Source of the DNA: Planococcus citri
Lineage: Eukaryota > Arthropoda > Insecta > Hemiptera > Pseudococcidae
Direction of reading: 5' to 3'
Length of the DNA stretch: 64,000 nt
NCBI RefSeq assembly: GCF_950023065.1
Contig: NC_088679.1
Location: forward strand, 32,364,001 to 32,428,000
The stretch's first letter is position 1. Each line of letters opens with the position of its first letter. Under the pieces are notes generated by a model that saw only the letters and a program-made list of their open reading frames with translations, had not been told where the DNA came from and ran no database searches. This document shows, piece by piece, positions 1 through 12,700 of this stretch. A program made the translations under genes and the position numbers.

Positions 1-201
1 ATTTAATTCAAAATTTTCATTGAAATATTCTTTGTTTTTTATGTGTGTTTTTTTTTACGAAGAATTAAAATTATGCTATTGATTTTTTTTTTACTTCAAA
101 AAAAGTGAGTGAGCATAATTGATTACGAATTAGTTGTGCTCTTTTTCACTTCAGGTATTTGAATTTCCTAACCGAAGAAAAAAAAATGAAAAAAAGTTGT
201 A

Positions 202-207
202 TTTATT
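202..207 (-). terminator. Possible neuroligin polyadenylation signal
   Basis: On the minus strand this reads AATAAA, about 170 bases after the neuroligin stop codon. The surrounding 375 bases are AT-rich with no other recognisable content. A hexamer in such sequence can occur by chance, and a longer 3' UTR leaving the window is equally possible. Confidence 0.3.
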
Positions 208-375
208 AAATGAAATTTACCAATTAAAAAAAAACAACAATAACGTTCGTTATGTACATACAATAAAAAAGGTATTAAATAAGGAAAAGATATTAATAAC
301 TGATAAAATTAATCACAGATATATAAAATTCTCTTAAAATTCGTTCCCAAGTAACACGTGGTACGTACGTAGAAA

Positions 376-755
376 CTAGACTCGAATTCTACTAAAATCG
401 TCTGAGCATTTCGATAACCCCTCCGTATTGACGGACTGATGCTTAAGAATAGATTTAGGTTGACGTGGTACGGTGCCCAGTCCTAGTTCGCAAGGACTTC
501 TCGCACTGTGAATATCGTCGTTTAATTTAGACGACCAATACGATGGACTAACTTCGGTCGATTTATTACTCGTATGAGTAGATAATTTAGGCAGTGTTGA
601 ACACGAACTGCAGCCTAAATCTGGCATCTCGCTGCGACGTTTGAATTGGTGATCGTAATCCGACTGCTTGAGCGGTTCTAGAACGAACATAACGGATTGG
701 TCGACCATCGAAGTGTTGATTGTTTCGTTTTTCGTTCTGTGACGATCCGAAGGGT
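376..755 (-). CDS. Nlg: Neuroligin last exon: cytoplasmic tail and C-terminus
   Basis: Codes for 125 residues plus the stop. The acceptor CTTTCCATTTCAG ends at 756, and the joining codon becomes Asp (STI-D-PSDRHRTKNE). The tail is hydrophilic, with VPRQPKSILKHQSV and the terminal residues CSDDFSRIRV. The last four residues R-I-R-V have Ile at position -2 and Val at 0. That fits a hydrophobic (class II type) PDZ ligand rather than the T-T-R-V of vertebrate neuroligins. Binding itself is inferred. Confidence 0.92.
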
Positions 756-3700
756 CTGAAATGGAAAGGAAGTTTTAATAAGATTGAAATTTTACTAGTG
801 ATAAATGAAAACGAAATAATGATTCTCTAATAAGAAACTGATGAACTTATTCGGTGAAAAAGTAAGTATCAATCTAGAACTGACAAATTCAATACTTTCG
901 AGGGAGAAAATTATTGAACCTCATCTCATCCAAATTTTTAAAAAAAACATGAGAAATTTTTGAAAATTGAAAATAGTACTTTTTGGCTTGGTCAACAAGC
1001 CACTGAATTTCATCTTTTGATTTTTTAAAAATTTTCTAAAAATTCAAATTTGGTCCATTTTTTTGAGAAAAAAAATCGAAATTAATAAATGATAAAATTG
1101 AGGTAAAAGGCTAAACTTTTATTTCATGCGTCCCATTTTTGACTACGCAAATGGATTGATGATGATTTTAGGAGAATCTGAAGTCTCCAATAAATTTTTT
1201 ATTGTCTTAGTTCTCAATGAAAAATTAAAATAAGTATGGGTTATGAAAATATACTTCCCATGCAATTTATTTAAATGGGTTGAAATGTCGACCGAAAATA
1301 AACAATGTTTCCCATTAAAACTTTTTTTTGAGCATTTTTAAAGAATTTTAAGCAGCAAATTTTAGATTATGATTTTTGAAATTTTTGAAAAAAATGTCAT
1401 GCGATTTGTTTCAATAGCATTTTTTTTGAAAAATTTCGAGTTCATAATTGGATTATGATTTTTGGGATTTATAAAAAAGGTGTCATGAGACTTATCAAAA
1501 ATCATTACAAAATTTTGACAGAAAATCAAACATTCCTATCAAAACTTTTTTTGAGCACGTGTGATCAATTTTTTTAACTCTACACTGAGCTATGATGGTT
1601 TTTGATAAAAATTCTAAATGAGCTAGAATTTTGACATGAAAATCAAAAATTTTCTATCAACATTTTCCTGAACAATTTTGAAGAATTTATAGCTTAAAAT
1701 TGTGCTATGATTTTTGGGATTTTTGAAAACGTGTCATGCCACCTATCAAAATTGATTAAAATCACGCGAAAAATCCAAATATTTTAACGAAAATGGTTTT
1801 TGAAGATTTTTGAAGAATTTTGATCTTGAAATTGGCGGATTGTGATTTTTAGGACTTTCAAAAAGGTATCACGCGACCAACCTAAACAGATTAAAATGCT
1901 GTGAAAAATTCAAAAATTTCTGTGAAAACTTTTTAAAAGCACTTTTGAAGAATTTCCAGCCTAAAATTGGGTCATGATATAATTTCGTCGAGGTTTTCAA
2001 AAAAAACGGTCATCGTGCGACTTAAGTATCTATACGAGTTAAAATTTCGACAGAAAATCAAAAATTTTCCATAAAAACTTTTTTTGAAAAGTTTTAAAGA
2101 ATTTTTCACACAAAATTTTGGTTTATGATTTTTGGAATTTTGGAAAAAGTGCTCGTGCAACCTATCAAAATAGCTCAAAATTTTGCGAAAAACTAAAATA
2201 TTTCAACGAAAACGTTTTTTGAGAATTTTTAAAGAACTTTGACCCTAAAGTTGGATCGCATCGTGGTTTTCGGGATTTTCAGAAAAAAATCATTCGATAA
2301 TCAAAATTGGTTTAGATTTTGACAAAAAAACAAACATATTCCAATCAAAAAGTTTTGAAGCACTTTTAAATGAACGTTTAGCCCGAACTTGGGTCATCAT
2401 TTTTTGAAAAAATTCATGTGACTTCTCTTACTTATTAGGTTAAAATTTTGATCATAAATCCACAATTTTCCATCAAAACTTTTTTTTGAGCAGGTGTAAC
2501 GAATTTTAAACATTTACAAAATTTTGGGACTCGATTTTTGGGTGTTTTAAAACAGTTTTTGCAAAAAACCCCAAAAAAATGTTTTGTGAGAATTTTTGAA
2601 CAATTTCGAGCAGAAACTTCGGACATGATTTTCGAGATTTTTGAGATAAAGTTGGTACCATGCAACCTATCAAAAAAGAGTTGAAATTTTAAAAAATCCA
2701 TCAAAGCTTTTTTGGGCACGTCATTTAAAGAATTTCGAGCCCAAAATAAAAATAATTTCTCGTATAATTATGATTCATGAAAAATTGTTTTGAGACCTAT
2801 CAAAATGGGCCACATAAAGAGAAAATTCAGAGCTGTATTCGAAATCTTTAATTTTTCCTTCTTTTAATGGCGCAATCCAATTAAAATATATATATATATA
2901 AAACAGAAAAATAATTGAAGAATTCGGTTCAAATTTAAATTGATGGGGTAGTTTGGCATCTTCGATTTTCTTATTTTGTGTTCACTCATTTCACATTATT
3001 TTTTTCGCTGTTGTTCCATTTTTTGCTTTGTTCCAATGTTCTTATTTGTTTGTATTGTTTTTCGTTGTTCTTATTTTCCTATTTTCTCCTCATTTCATCT
3101 TGTAAGTGTTCAATTTCATAGTTAGCTTTATGGAGGGAGGAGGAAAACTCCTCCGAGGGGGTGGAAATGAAAAATGATTGCAATTTTCGAGCTCAGCGCA
3201 AAATTGTGTACCATTTCGATGGATCATGTCTAAGTTTTAAAATCTATGTTCTAACACAGTCTTGAAAGGGGAGGGGAGGGGGTGGAGATTGAATGAAAAA
3301 TTTTGAAGCAAAAATTTTCTCAAATAAATTGCATACACATAAATTCTCACCATCAACGCGAAATGTGCAAAATGTGTTCAATATCATAGTTGGATTCAGT
3401 TTGGGGGGGCAAAACGTCATCATGCGGGGGTGGAAATGAAAAATGTCTGCGATTTTAGAGTTCAGCGCAAAATTTTATACCATTTTGATAGGTCGCATCG
3501 ATATTATCGGATAGATAATGCATTGTTGAATTCCGGTGGTGGGGGGTAGCTGACAAACCCATTAGTGCGCATAAAATCGCGTTGTGCAATTTTTTTTCAC
3601 CGTTTTTGCGCAGTTGGGCTTCAAATGTCCCCCTTTAACACACGTCCAAGAATCCGTTGGTTCCAGGCCATACTCTGGTCATAAGAGCCGTTTTATGGTC

Positions 3701-6700
3701 GAAATTGGCCAAAAACGCATAAAAATTGCATTCAAAATGCCATAATAATTATGCAGTTGTGCAGGGTATCACGGAAAAAATCACATATTTGGTATCGGGA
3801 GAAGTCCCCCAACACAACCCCGTCGAGTTTTTGTGGTTCCGACCATCCCCAAAATCACCTTTTTGAGGGTCCACCCCCCCCCCATTTGTGCGAGGGAAAA
3901 ATGTCAAAATTGCACTTTTCTGAATGGGGCACATAGTACCTTCATTTTGGCAGCGCGTTTTTTTGGTTCCCGAAAAAAAAATACAAAATCAACTTCTAGA
4001 GCACTTTTTCGTGTATGGATTGTGGTCTATTAGGTACTTATTGAAAATTTCATATTTCCATTTTTTTTTAAATTTAAAAAATCCAAGTTTCGATGTGACC
4101 AAATGAGCTTGAATAAAAATCCAAAAATTTCAAACTTATCTGAGATCCACTTCAGTTCATAGCCCTATTTATTGTACATACTAAATACACCAATAATGTT
4201 TCATTGTTTATCAAATCGCAAGCCTTCTCAACTTCTTAAGTAGGTAGTCAAAAATTAACTAAGTAGGTATTTCCCTTACCTATCGTACTTTTGATATTCA
4301 ACGATGGTCCGCCATTCTCGGTGATCTTCCTCGAACAATGTGGTCCTCCTTCTATTCCCAATATTAAACTATTGTTACTGCTAATGCTACCAATACTGCC
4401 GCTATTCTTATCGCTATTCGATCTGGTATTATCTTTTTTATGATAAACAATAATGAACACAAGTACGTTGAACGTCAACAAAACGCATCCTATTCCGATG
4501 GTGATGATCAATGCGAGCGAATAATTCGAGAATCCGTTCTCCTTGGAGGTTAATTGTTCGTCGTGGATTACAGTTTCGGCCGCATCGTTCGGCGTCATCG
4601 CGTTACGATCGGACGACGAAGACGCTATCATTACGACAGGTAAATCGAACGTCGAATTGAACGATTCGTTTCGAGCGATTACCTTATTCACCGTGTTGGT
4701 TGTATTGGCGCTGGAAACTTTGAAAGACTGTTGTGGGTACATTATCTGTAAGAGAAAGGATCTTTATAGTATAGTTTGTAGTTCTAGTTATGGTATCTCA
4801 TCGATAGCATATGTACCATAAGTAATCGAACACGTGAATTTCCAACCAAACGAATTGAATTGTGTTTTTATTTTCCTTCACCCTTTTTTTTCATACCTAT
4901 ATACGCATTTCAATCAACGTCTTCGACAATCGTACCGCACATGTACGCCGATTATACAAAATTGTCACAAACACTCTCTCGTATATATAATTTTCAAATG
5001 GCTTGCGGGGCAGTGACGTCCATCCGAGTGTACGTAAACGATACCCAAATCAAATAGAGGTACACGTCAACTATAGCTACATGTGCCATGCCATGGCCTA
5101 CGCTTATTACACCAAGAATTCAACCAGACGAGAATTTTTTCCACCAACACAACGACAAAGAAGCTTTTATAAACGACGCTTTATTAACTGCTCGGCCAGC
5201 TTTAGCGGTTATACTCTCGTATTTCGCAGAACGGAAACCGGCATTAGGCCAGTAGGTACAGCTTGTACTACTTTTCTCTTAATTCCAAACATAGGTAGGA
5301 TGGGTAAGTATATATACTCGTAGTAGGAACAACTGTACGAGGAAGGCAGGTAATAGGTAGATACGCTATACGTTTTGCAAGATGCGGCATGGCAGTCGTA
5401 TCGATTCACCGCTGACGACGGTGGCCCAAGACCCAAGCTTTGGAAAAACCGCAAACCTTAGTCGCGCGTATTACTTTGCGAGAATATCGTTTTCACAACC
5501 GCAATACCACCTCACTTGGCGCAGTAATACGCGATTTACGAGCTCTTGTTTTACACTATACACGTATTTTTGCAACTAGCTCGCCGGGTTTTTATTTCGG
5601 ACCAACAACGATACACGAATAGGTATATAAAGGAGGCACGAGGGTTGTGAAAAAAAAAAAAAGGAAAAGGATGACGAGTACGCGTAGGCTAGGCAGGTGT
5701 ATCGAGTTGATTAAGTGCGCTGTTAAAATGTTACCTACCTCTTCCGGTTGGAATTGGTGATGCGACGGTGGTACATCGTCTGAGCCAGGTTTATGTAGTT
5801 CCGGTATCAAATTCAACCAAAACGATAACTTGTGAGCTCTGTAGTGATTTTTCAATTTTAATTTCGTATCTGTACAAACAAATCAAACGTAAAGAGATAG
5901 GATTAAAAACCGATTGAATGAGATGAAAAAACAAGACTACCTATAGATATCTACGATGAGCATTTTTTTCGACGATTTTATAGCAAGAAACGTTTTACTC
6001 GTGTTCATCATGTTTGACAAGATGTTAGGGGTCGAGAAAGATAGAGGAAAATCTAGGATTTCTTTTATAAATTGAGTCGCATAAAGATGACAAAATGCAT
6101 AAACTAGATGGCAAATTTTTCTTCGAGAAGTCTTAATGAAAATTCGATGGAATATTGGCAATAATATTTATTTTAGAAAATTAAAAATTACAGCTACGAG
6201 TAATAAGGTTATTGAGAAAGAGCTCCAAACGAATTGAAAAATTTTAGGTGTGAACAAACCATAAAACCATAAATGAATATAAAAATACCTCATAAGCGTA
6301 AATTTTAAGGACTCGAGTTAATTTTTCAAATGTTAGGCAATTTTTGAAAATGAATTTCGAGCCAAAAGTGAGAAAATCAAAAGTTTACATAACCTATTTG
6401 AATTTATAAAGCCAAATTTTAGTATGTAGGGTACTCAAAGTATTAGAGCAGGAAAATAACGTAAAAAAGCGAGGGCAAAAAGGAAAAAATTTGCACATAA
6501 ATTTTTTCTTCGGGAATGTGTTCAGATGAACTCCCTGAACTACCAAAAAAAAACCGAACCTCCTAACCCTGGAACTAATTTTTTTAGGGGGGCTAAAAAC
6601 GGTTCCGATTTACGTTTTTTGCGATTTACTCCGAAAATATTAGGTTTACGAGAAAAACTACGATGACTAAAAATGTTCCCCTTCAAATTCTCGAAAATTG

Positions 6701-9700
6701 GATACTACGCTCGATACCCATCCCTTAAGAGGGGTGTCTGAAAAAAGGGATGGAAAGAGTAGGTGTTTAAAAAAAAGTCAGTCCAATAAATTGATCAAAG
6801 TTACCACTTAATATCATTCGTTTTCACTCAAATTTTTTTTACAAAGTCTACTCACCCAACTATTGATCACACCACCATTGATTGGTCTTCAACCCTCCCA
6901 AGGGGTTGGTGGGGGATGCTTGGTTTTTCAAGTAACACACAACTGAATCATGTATTTTAAAAACGAATCTGGACATGCAATGTATTGAATGGTATGTTTT
7001 CGAAGTCGCTGAATACGAATACCAACTTATCGTCTGTGTCCAACTCCACAAAGTCCCTCTGTGCCCCAAAAAGGGGGTTAAAATTTTGAAAAATCATGAA
7101 AAAACGAGTGATATATCGAATGGTATGTTTTCGAGGTCGCTGAGTACGAATATGAACTTATTTTTTGTGTCCCCCACAATGTCTCTCTGTGCCCCAACAA
7201 GGGGGCCAAAATTTCAAAAACCATCAAGAAGTCGAGTGATGTATCAAATGGAATGTTTTTGGAATCGGTTTTATCCCCCTAAAAAAATTAGCTCCAGGGT
7301 TAGGAGGTTCGGTTTTTTTTTTGGTGGTTCAGGGGGTTCATCTGAACACATTCCCGAAGAAAAAATTTATGTGCCAATTTTTCCTTTTTAAAACCACTAT
7401 TTGCCTGCTCTATATGTAGTTTCAAGCAATTTTTTTGAACAGTTCTGGAATTTTCAGGAAAATTGTTGGAATTGCGATTTCCTCTGAATTTTGTACGTAT
7501 AATGTAGCCCGGTTGAAAAAATTAAAATTGGTATAAACATGCACTCTCAAACTTACAAATTGACTGGAGGTGTGTTCGAGCCGTTAGTTAAGCTACCAGC
7601 ACATTTTTGGGCATTCTAAATTAGATATCCAGGGGGCAAAACCCAGATTTTTAAGAATGACAAATCGAAATTAGACTAATTAGAGGTAATATTCTGAACA
7701 CCCTCCGAAATAAGTACAATATGGTCTTTTTTTTTTTTTTAAATTAAGGCAAAATTACTTCTCTAGCGAAACCAAAGCGAAAATTTTTCGAAAAATGGGT
7801 CCAAAAACAAAAACCGTCCATTTTCCTCCCATTTTCAAATTAACTCGTCAAGGGCTCAAAAATATTACAGTTTTAAAAATTTTCAATTTTTTTTGACGTT
7901 TTCCTTTTCAATTTCTTTTTGATTCAAGTGAGCTCCTGATTGATGTTAACTGTCAGCTAGTTTATTACCTATTTATCAATACAAATTTACCATCTTAAGG
8001 AGGCAACCACCAAATTATCATATTATGTTGAAGGAGAAAATTAATTGATACTTTATCTTAAGAACTCCAGAGCATGAAAAAAATGAGCTCTAAACTTTAA
8101 AACGGCAGATTTTTTTTGTTTGAAAAAACGTAAAAACATTGAAAATTGATCATTTGAAGGGGGGGGGGGGTTACACATTTTCCTGAAAATTAGGAATTTT
8201 TCCCATGATAATTTGACCACAATTTGTTTGCTATGCTCATGTTCCATCAAATAGTGGGGAGGGGAGAATGAGAAATGACTCGCTCAACTGTGCATTTTTT
8301 TTTTTTTAAATAGAGACTTTGTAATATTTTTATCAAAATTCAAAACTGAAGATTCCAGAACGACTTAAAATTGCCTCCAATCGAACCACGACTCAATGAG
8401 GTTGGAACGTTGGTACGAAACAAAATAATTTTATTAATTTTTTTACTGCATGATTCTACAATTAAAGCAGTTACTTACTCAAAACGCTTTGAAACCTTTT
8501 TACGATTGATTTGACCGGTGAGTGGGGGTTACATATAAAATACTGCCAAATTTCGGCTTTTTAGTTCGAATGAGTAAAATTTACTTTTTTTTTTCATCTA
8601 AATGACCCAAATTTGATTTCGAAAAACATATCTTGACGTTGAGATACAAATTTGGAAAATCCTATGGAAAAATCAGAACCACAATTTTAAAACTTTTGCC
8701 AAAATGTGGGCCTTTTAGTAAATATTCTCGCTGATTTGAAAAAAATCTCGATCCAAATTTTAACAATTTTCAATAGCTTAAAATCATGCGCTCACTGCAT
8801 AAAAATCCAATTAGATGTTCAAAATAAAAAAAGAGCTTTAGCTTTAGTTACGAAAAATTTCAAGTAGGTACCTATTCTGAAATGCAACTTGGGTGCAAAT
8901 CCACTTTTTTGTCAAACCACATCCTTCGCTTCCTCTTATAAGACCCATTTCTGATTTTCCAAAAAAAAAATAATTCTTAACGTCAGTCATAAAAAAGTTC
9001 TATTCATTTCTAGAATTTGAAAGAAAATTTTTGATTCTTTAAATCTGACGATGAGCGCTCATTTAAGGCCAAATTACTATGTCGAAGCCCGGGAAAAACA
9101 AACGCAAAAGTTCAAGTGAGTATTCTAGTGATTTCAAAAGAATGAATTAAGATTGGCAATCAAATTAAAATGTCCAAATTTTAGAATTGATAGGTACCTA
9201 TTTTAGACCTAATTTAGAGTTGATTGATTATAAGTCCAAAGAGGACACTAAAAATAAACATGAAAACCAAAATCAGCAACCTCAAACATTTCCATATTAT
9301 GCTATATAAAGTTTCAGTCTCAAATTCGTCAAATTCGATTTCTAACCCAGCAAATTTCCACATTTTTAAAAAAATTGAGAACGGTATGGTACCAAAAAAA
9401 TAAAATGTTTATAAAAAACAAGGTCGAGAGTTCTCCTTCAGTATTTTATGTTCTTGAGGTTTTAAAAATCTTTAAATTAATTCAATACGTACGAGTACCT
9501 GATAATACTATTCAGGAAAAATTTTAAGAGCAAAATTGGATTCAAAGGGGATTGATTTTTTTGAGGAATGAATAGGAGAAGGGGAGGGGTAGAAGAAGGA
9601 GAGGGGTAGGAGAGGAGGAAATGTGGTGGGAGGAGGAAGGCATCACAGGTCCTCAAATGTCACCCTAAAAACATAATTTTCATTTTATGCGTATTCACGG

Positions 9701-12700
9701 CAAACTGGGTATGCAACTTATTTTACATATTTTTTTACACCACCCTCCGCCATCTACCGCACGAATTCAATGAAAACGTTCGATTTTAGTGACCTGACGT
9801 GAGTTGTATGCAAGACTTATGAATCGGGATTTTCTTCAAACGAAATTAGACATTGAAATTTTAAAAAAATTTAGAAAAACATTTGACCATGATTATTTCA
9901 AAATTACAACTCATCTTCTCACCCTATTATCTCATTAAGTGAAAGCCTGAAAGGTTGAAACCAGGAGAACATTTTTTGGACATTAAAAAACTAGAACAGG
10001 AACTTGAATACACTACTAGAGAAAAATTTGAATTACGAATAATTATACCTAAGTATATTTGTCGAGTTTTGGTGAATTTTTGAACATTTTTGACCTAATT
10101 CGGGTTAATTCTCACGAAGAAGCCAACCTGGAATGCAGTTAAATCACATTTTTCACCAAATAAATCGAGTGATAGAAATTTGGAACCAATTTGGCGCCAT
10201 TCTGATGCACCTAGAAAATTTTTGAATTTCCAGTTTTCAAAAAATATCAACCGCTCAACTCAGAAGGTCAAAAATAGAACAGAAAGAAACAGAATTTTCA
10301 TTTTTTTTTTCTTTTTCAGGTTTATAAAAGATGGATTTTCTGAAAAAGTTGGGAGATGCTGAATTTCATTTTGACACTGAATCGAAAAAACCAAAAATTT
10401 TCTGAAAGCCCAAAAATTTTGACTTTATTTTATATGTAGTGAATAGGAAAAATTTGACTTTTCAAAAATTCTTCACCAATCGAAAAAAATTAGCATCTGA
10501 AATTTAAGTTAGTAGAGTATATTTAGATGCTCGGCTCTTTTAATTTTTTTTAATGCAGTCAGAAATTTTTTACCCTTTGTAGATTTTTCAATAAATTTCG
10601 AGTGAGCATAAAAATTATAGATAGGTAAATACAAATATCTGCAAAAATCAAAAATAATAAAAAATCGAAAATTTCATTCACAAAATTTTCTAGACACCCT
10701 GTATCTACCAGATCGTTATTCTCTTTGACGTTCGAAATACAAAAGCGAACCCCATCGATCCTTCCCATCTTCCAGCAACGATGGGAAACTTTTCACGGTA
10801 AATTTATCAGTATCCTACTAAAATTTCAATTCGAACCGTTTACGCGGAATTGTTTCAGCAACTTCCTATCAAATAATTTGCAGCTCGTATAGATGAGCTA
10901 TGCTAAAAAAAAAGTATAGGTAATTATGAAACGTTGTTTTGTTTCAGAAATTTTCGCTATGCAGTAAAAAAAAAAACTATTATAGAGAAAAACTTTTCGT
11001 CGAATAATTTTTTTCATTCAGGTATACGGAGGAAGTTTTGTTTTTTCGGCACCGATTCGTATAATTTTTCATCTTTATGCTTTTTCGCTAATAAACTATA
11101 AACAGCCGAAGCCCGTTTCTCGTTGATTTTTACACTATACATATTTCCCTTCAGTACCTTCCCTTTCCCAAATACAACTCGTTTAACTGAAAATATACCT
11201 ATATTTTATGTTCAGATATAGCTACGAGAAGTCGGAGCTACTTACGTACATTTTACCCAAAGCGAAAAGTCCACCGACATATTGTTTATTTTTAAATGTT
11301 TCCGGCTCGCGAAAATTTTAATCAAAAAAATAACAAAAAAGGTAGAAATTAATCTGATTTTTTAATCCGAGCTTTGGCGAAAAACTGAGAAAAAGTTCGT
11401 TCATTTTATTCGAATTGTAAAAGTGTCTCGAATTTGTTCGGCGTTTATTTCCATTTTTTTTTCCAAGGTGGGTGAAATTTTCCAAAAACCTTGTCGTTTA
11501 TTTACAGGATGTCCTAGTTTTGATGGGCGAGCCGAATGGAATTTTTTAAAGTTTTTTATCACGATATTTTGTGTCGCCTACCTACTGAAATATTTTTCTT
11601 TTTTTTCGCATTTACAAAATTATTAAATTGCTGAAATAGATATTTTATTTTTTGTTTGAGAATTTTATTATTTTTCTCACCAACGCATGAGCACTTTTCC
11701 TGGTAGTGGTAAAATGAACCGAAATATAAATTTGAAAAATAGATTCTTACCTAAACTAAGATACTTCTTATGAACGGATTCGTACGGAGTCCATTCGATA
11801 TTCTTCAGTCGTGCTCTATCAGGTAAAGTACTCCTTTGCGATTCTTGATTCGGTCCTGGGTCATTTGGATTGCTGCAAGTAGGTATACAAATTTAGATGA
11901 AGAGATTATACAAACAGCCGGAGGACTACGATAATTAATTCGAATAACACGAAGATAAACGCCAGATTCTAGTTTATACACAGATATCCTAATAATAGAG
12001 AGATTGCGGCTGATCGATATGTATATTTGAATACCTTAGCCTACATCTATGTACCATTACCGAGCACTATATTATTATGTTCTAGTACTATACGACAGTC
12101 AATTGGTCACCATCGCCATATATACGAGTACCTATATAGCATCGAAATACAGATGGGCGATGAAGATGGGTACTCGATATAAAACAAATACTCATCTACG
12201 TAAGGAGATATCGAAAACGTAAACAGAGACGATGGATGAGAAGGAGGCTGAATGGCGTTTCCATCGGTTAAACATTTATCTCGCTAATTCCGAACGGCTT
12301 CTGAATTTATGTTTAACCAGCTCAAAACGCCTTGTATTCATTACGTGTAAAACCTCGTGTTGTCCGATTAGAAAACCGCAATATACTCTCTGACTGTACT
12401 TACCCGGTACGTGCGAAATTACTGATGTACAGCATAAACGCTTCTGAGAGCGAAATTTCGGATTTCGTATAATTTTGCGGAAAGTGCTTTAAACCGTTCA
12501 TCAGCGGAGCTCCGAATAAATACGGCAATTCTTCACCGTGAATGCAGCCTTGTCTCTGCAACAAATACCAATATAAATTAACGTCGTAGGTCAACGTGTT
12601 GTGTCTTCGTTATCTAAATCTAGGTACGCGAACCTTTCCAGGTAGGCTCAAAAATTCACATAAGGGACTATAAAGGCAAATTTGGCTTCGAGGGGAAAAG

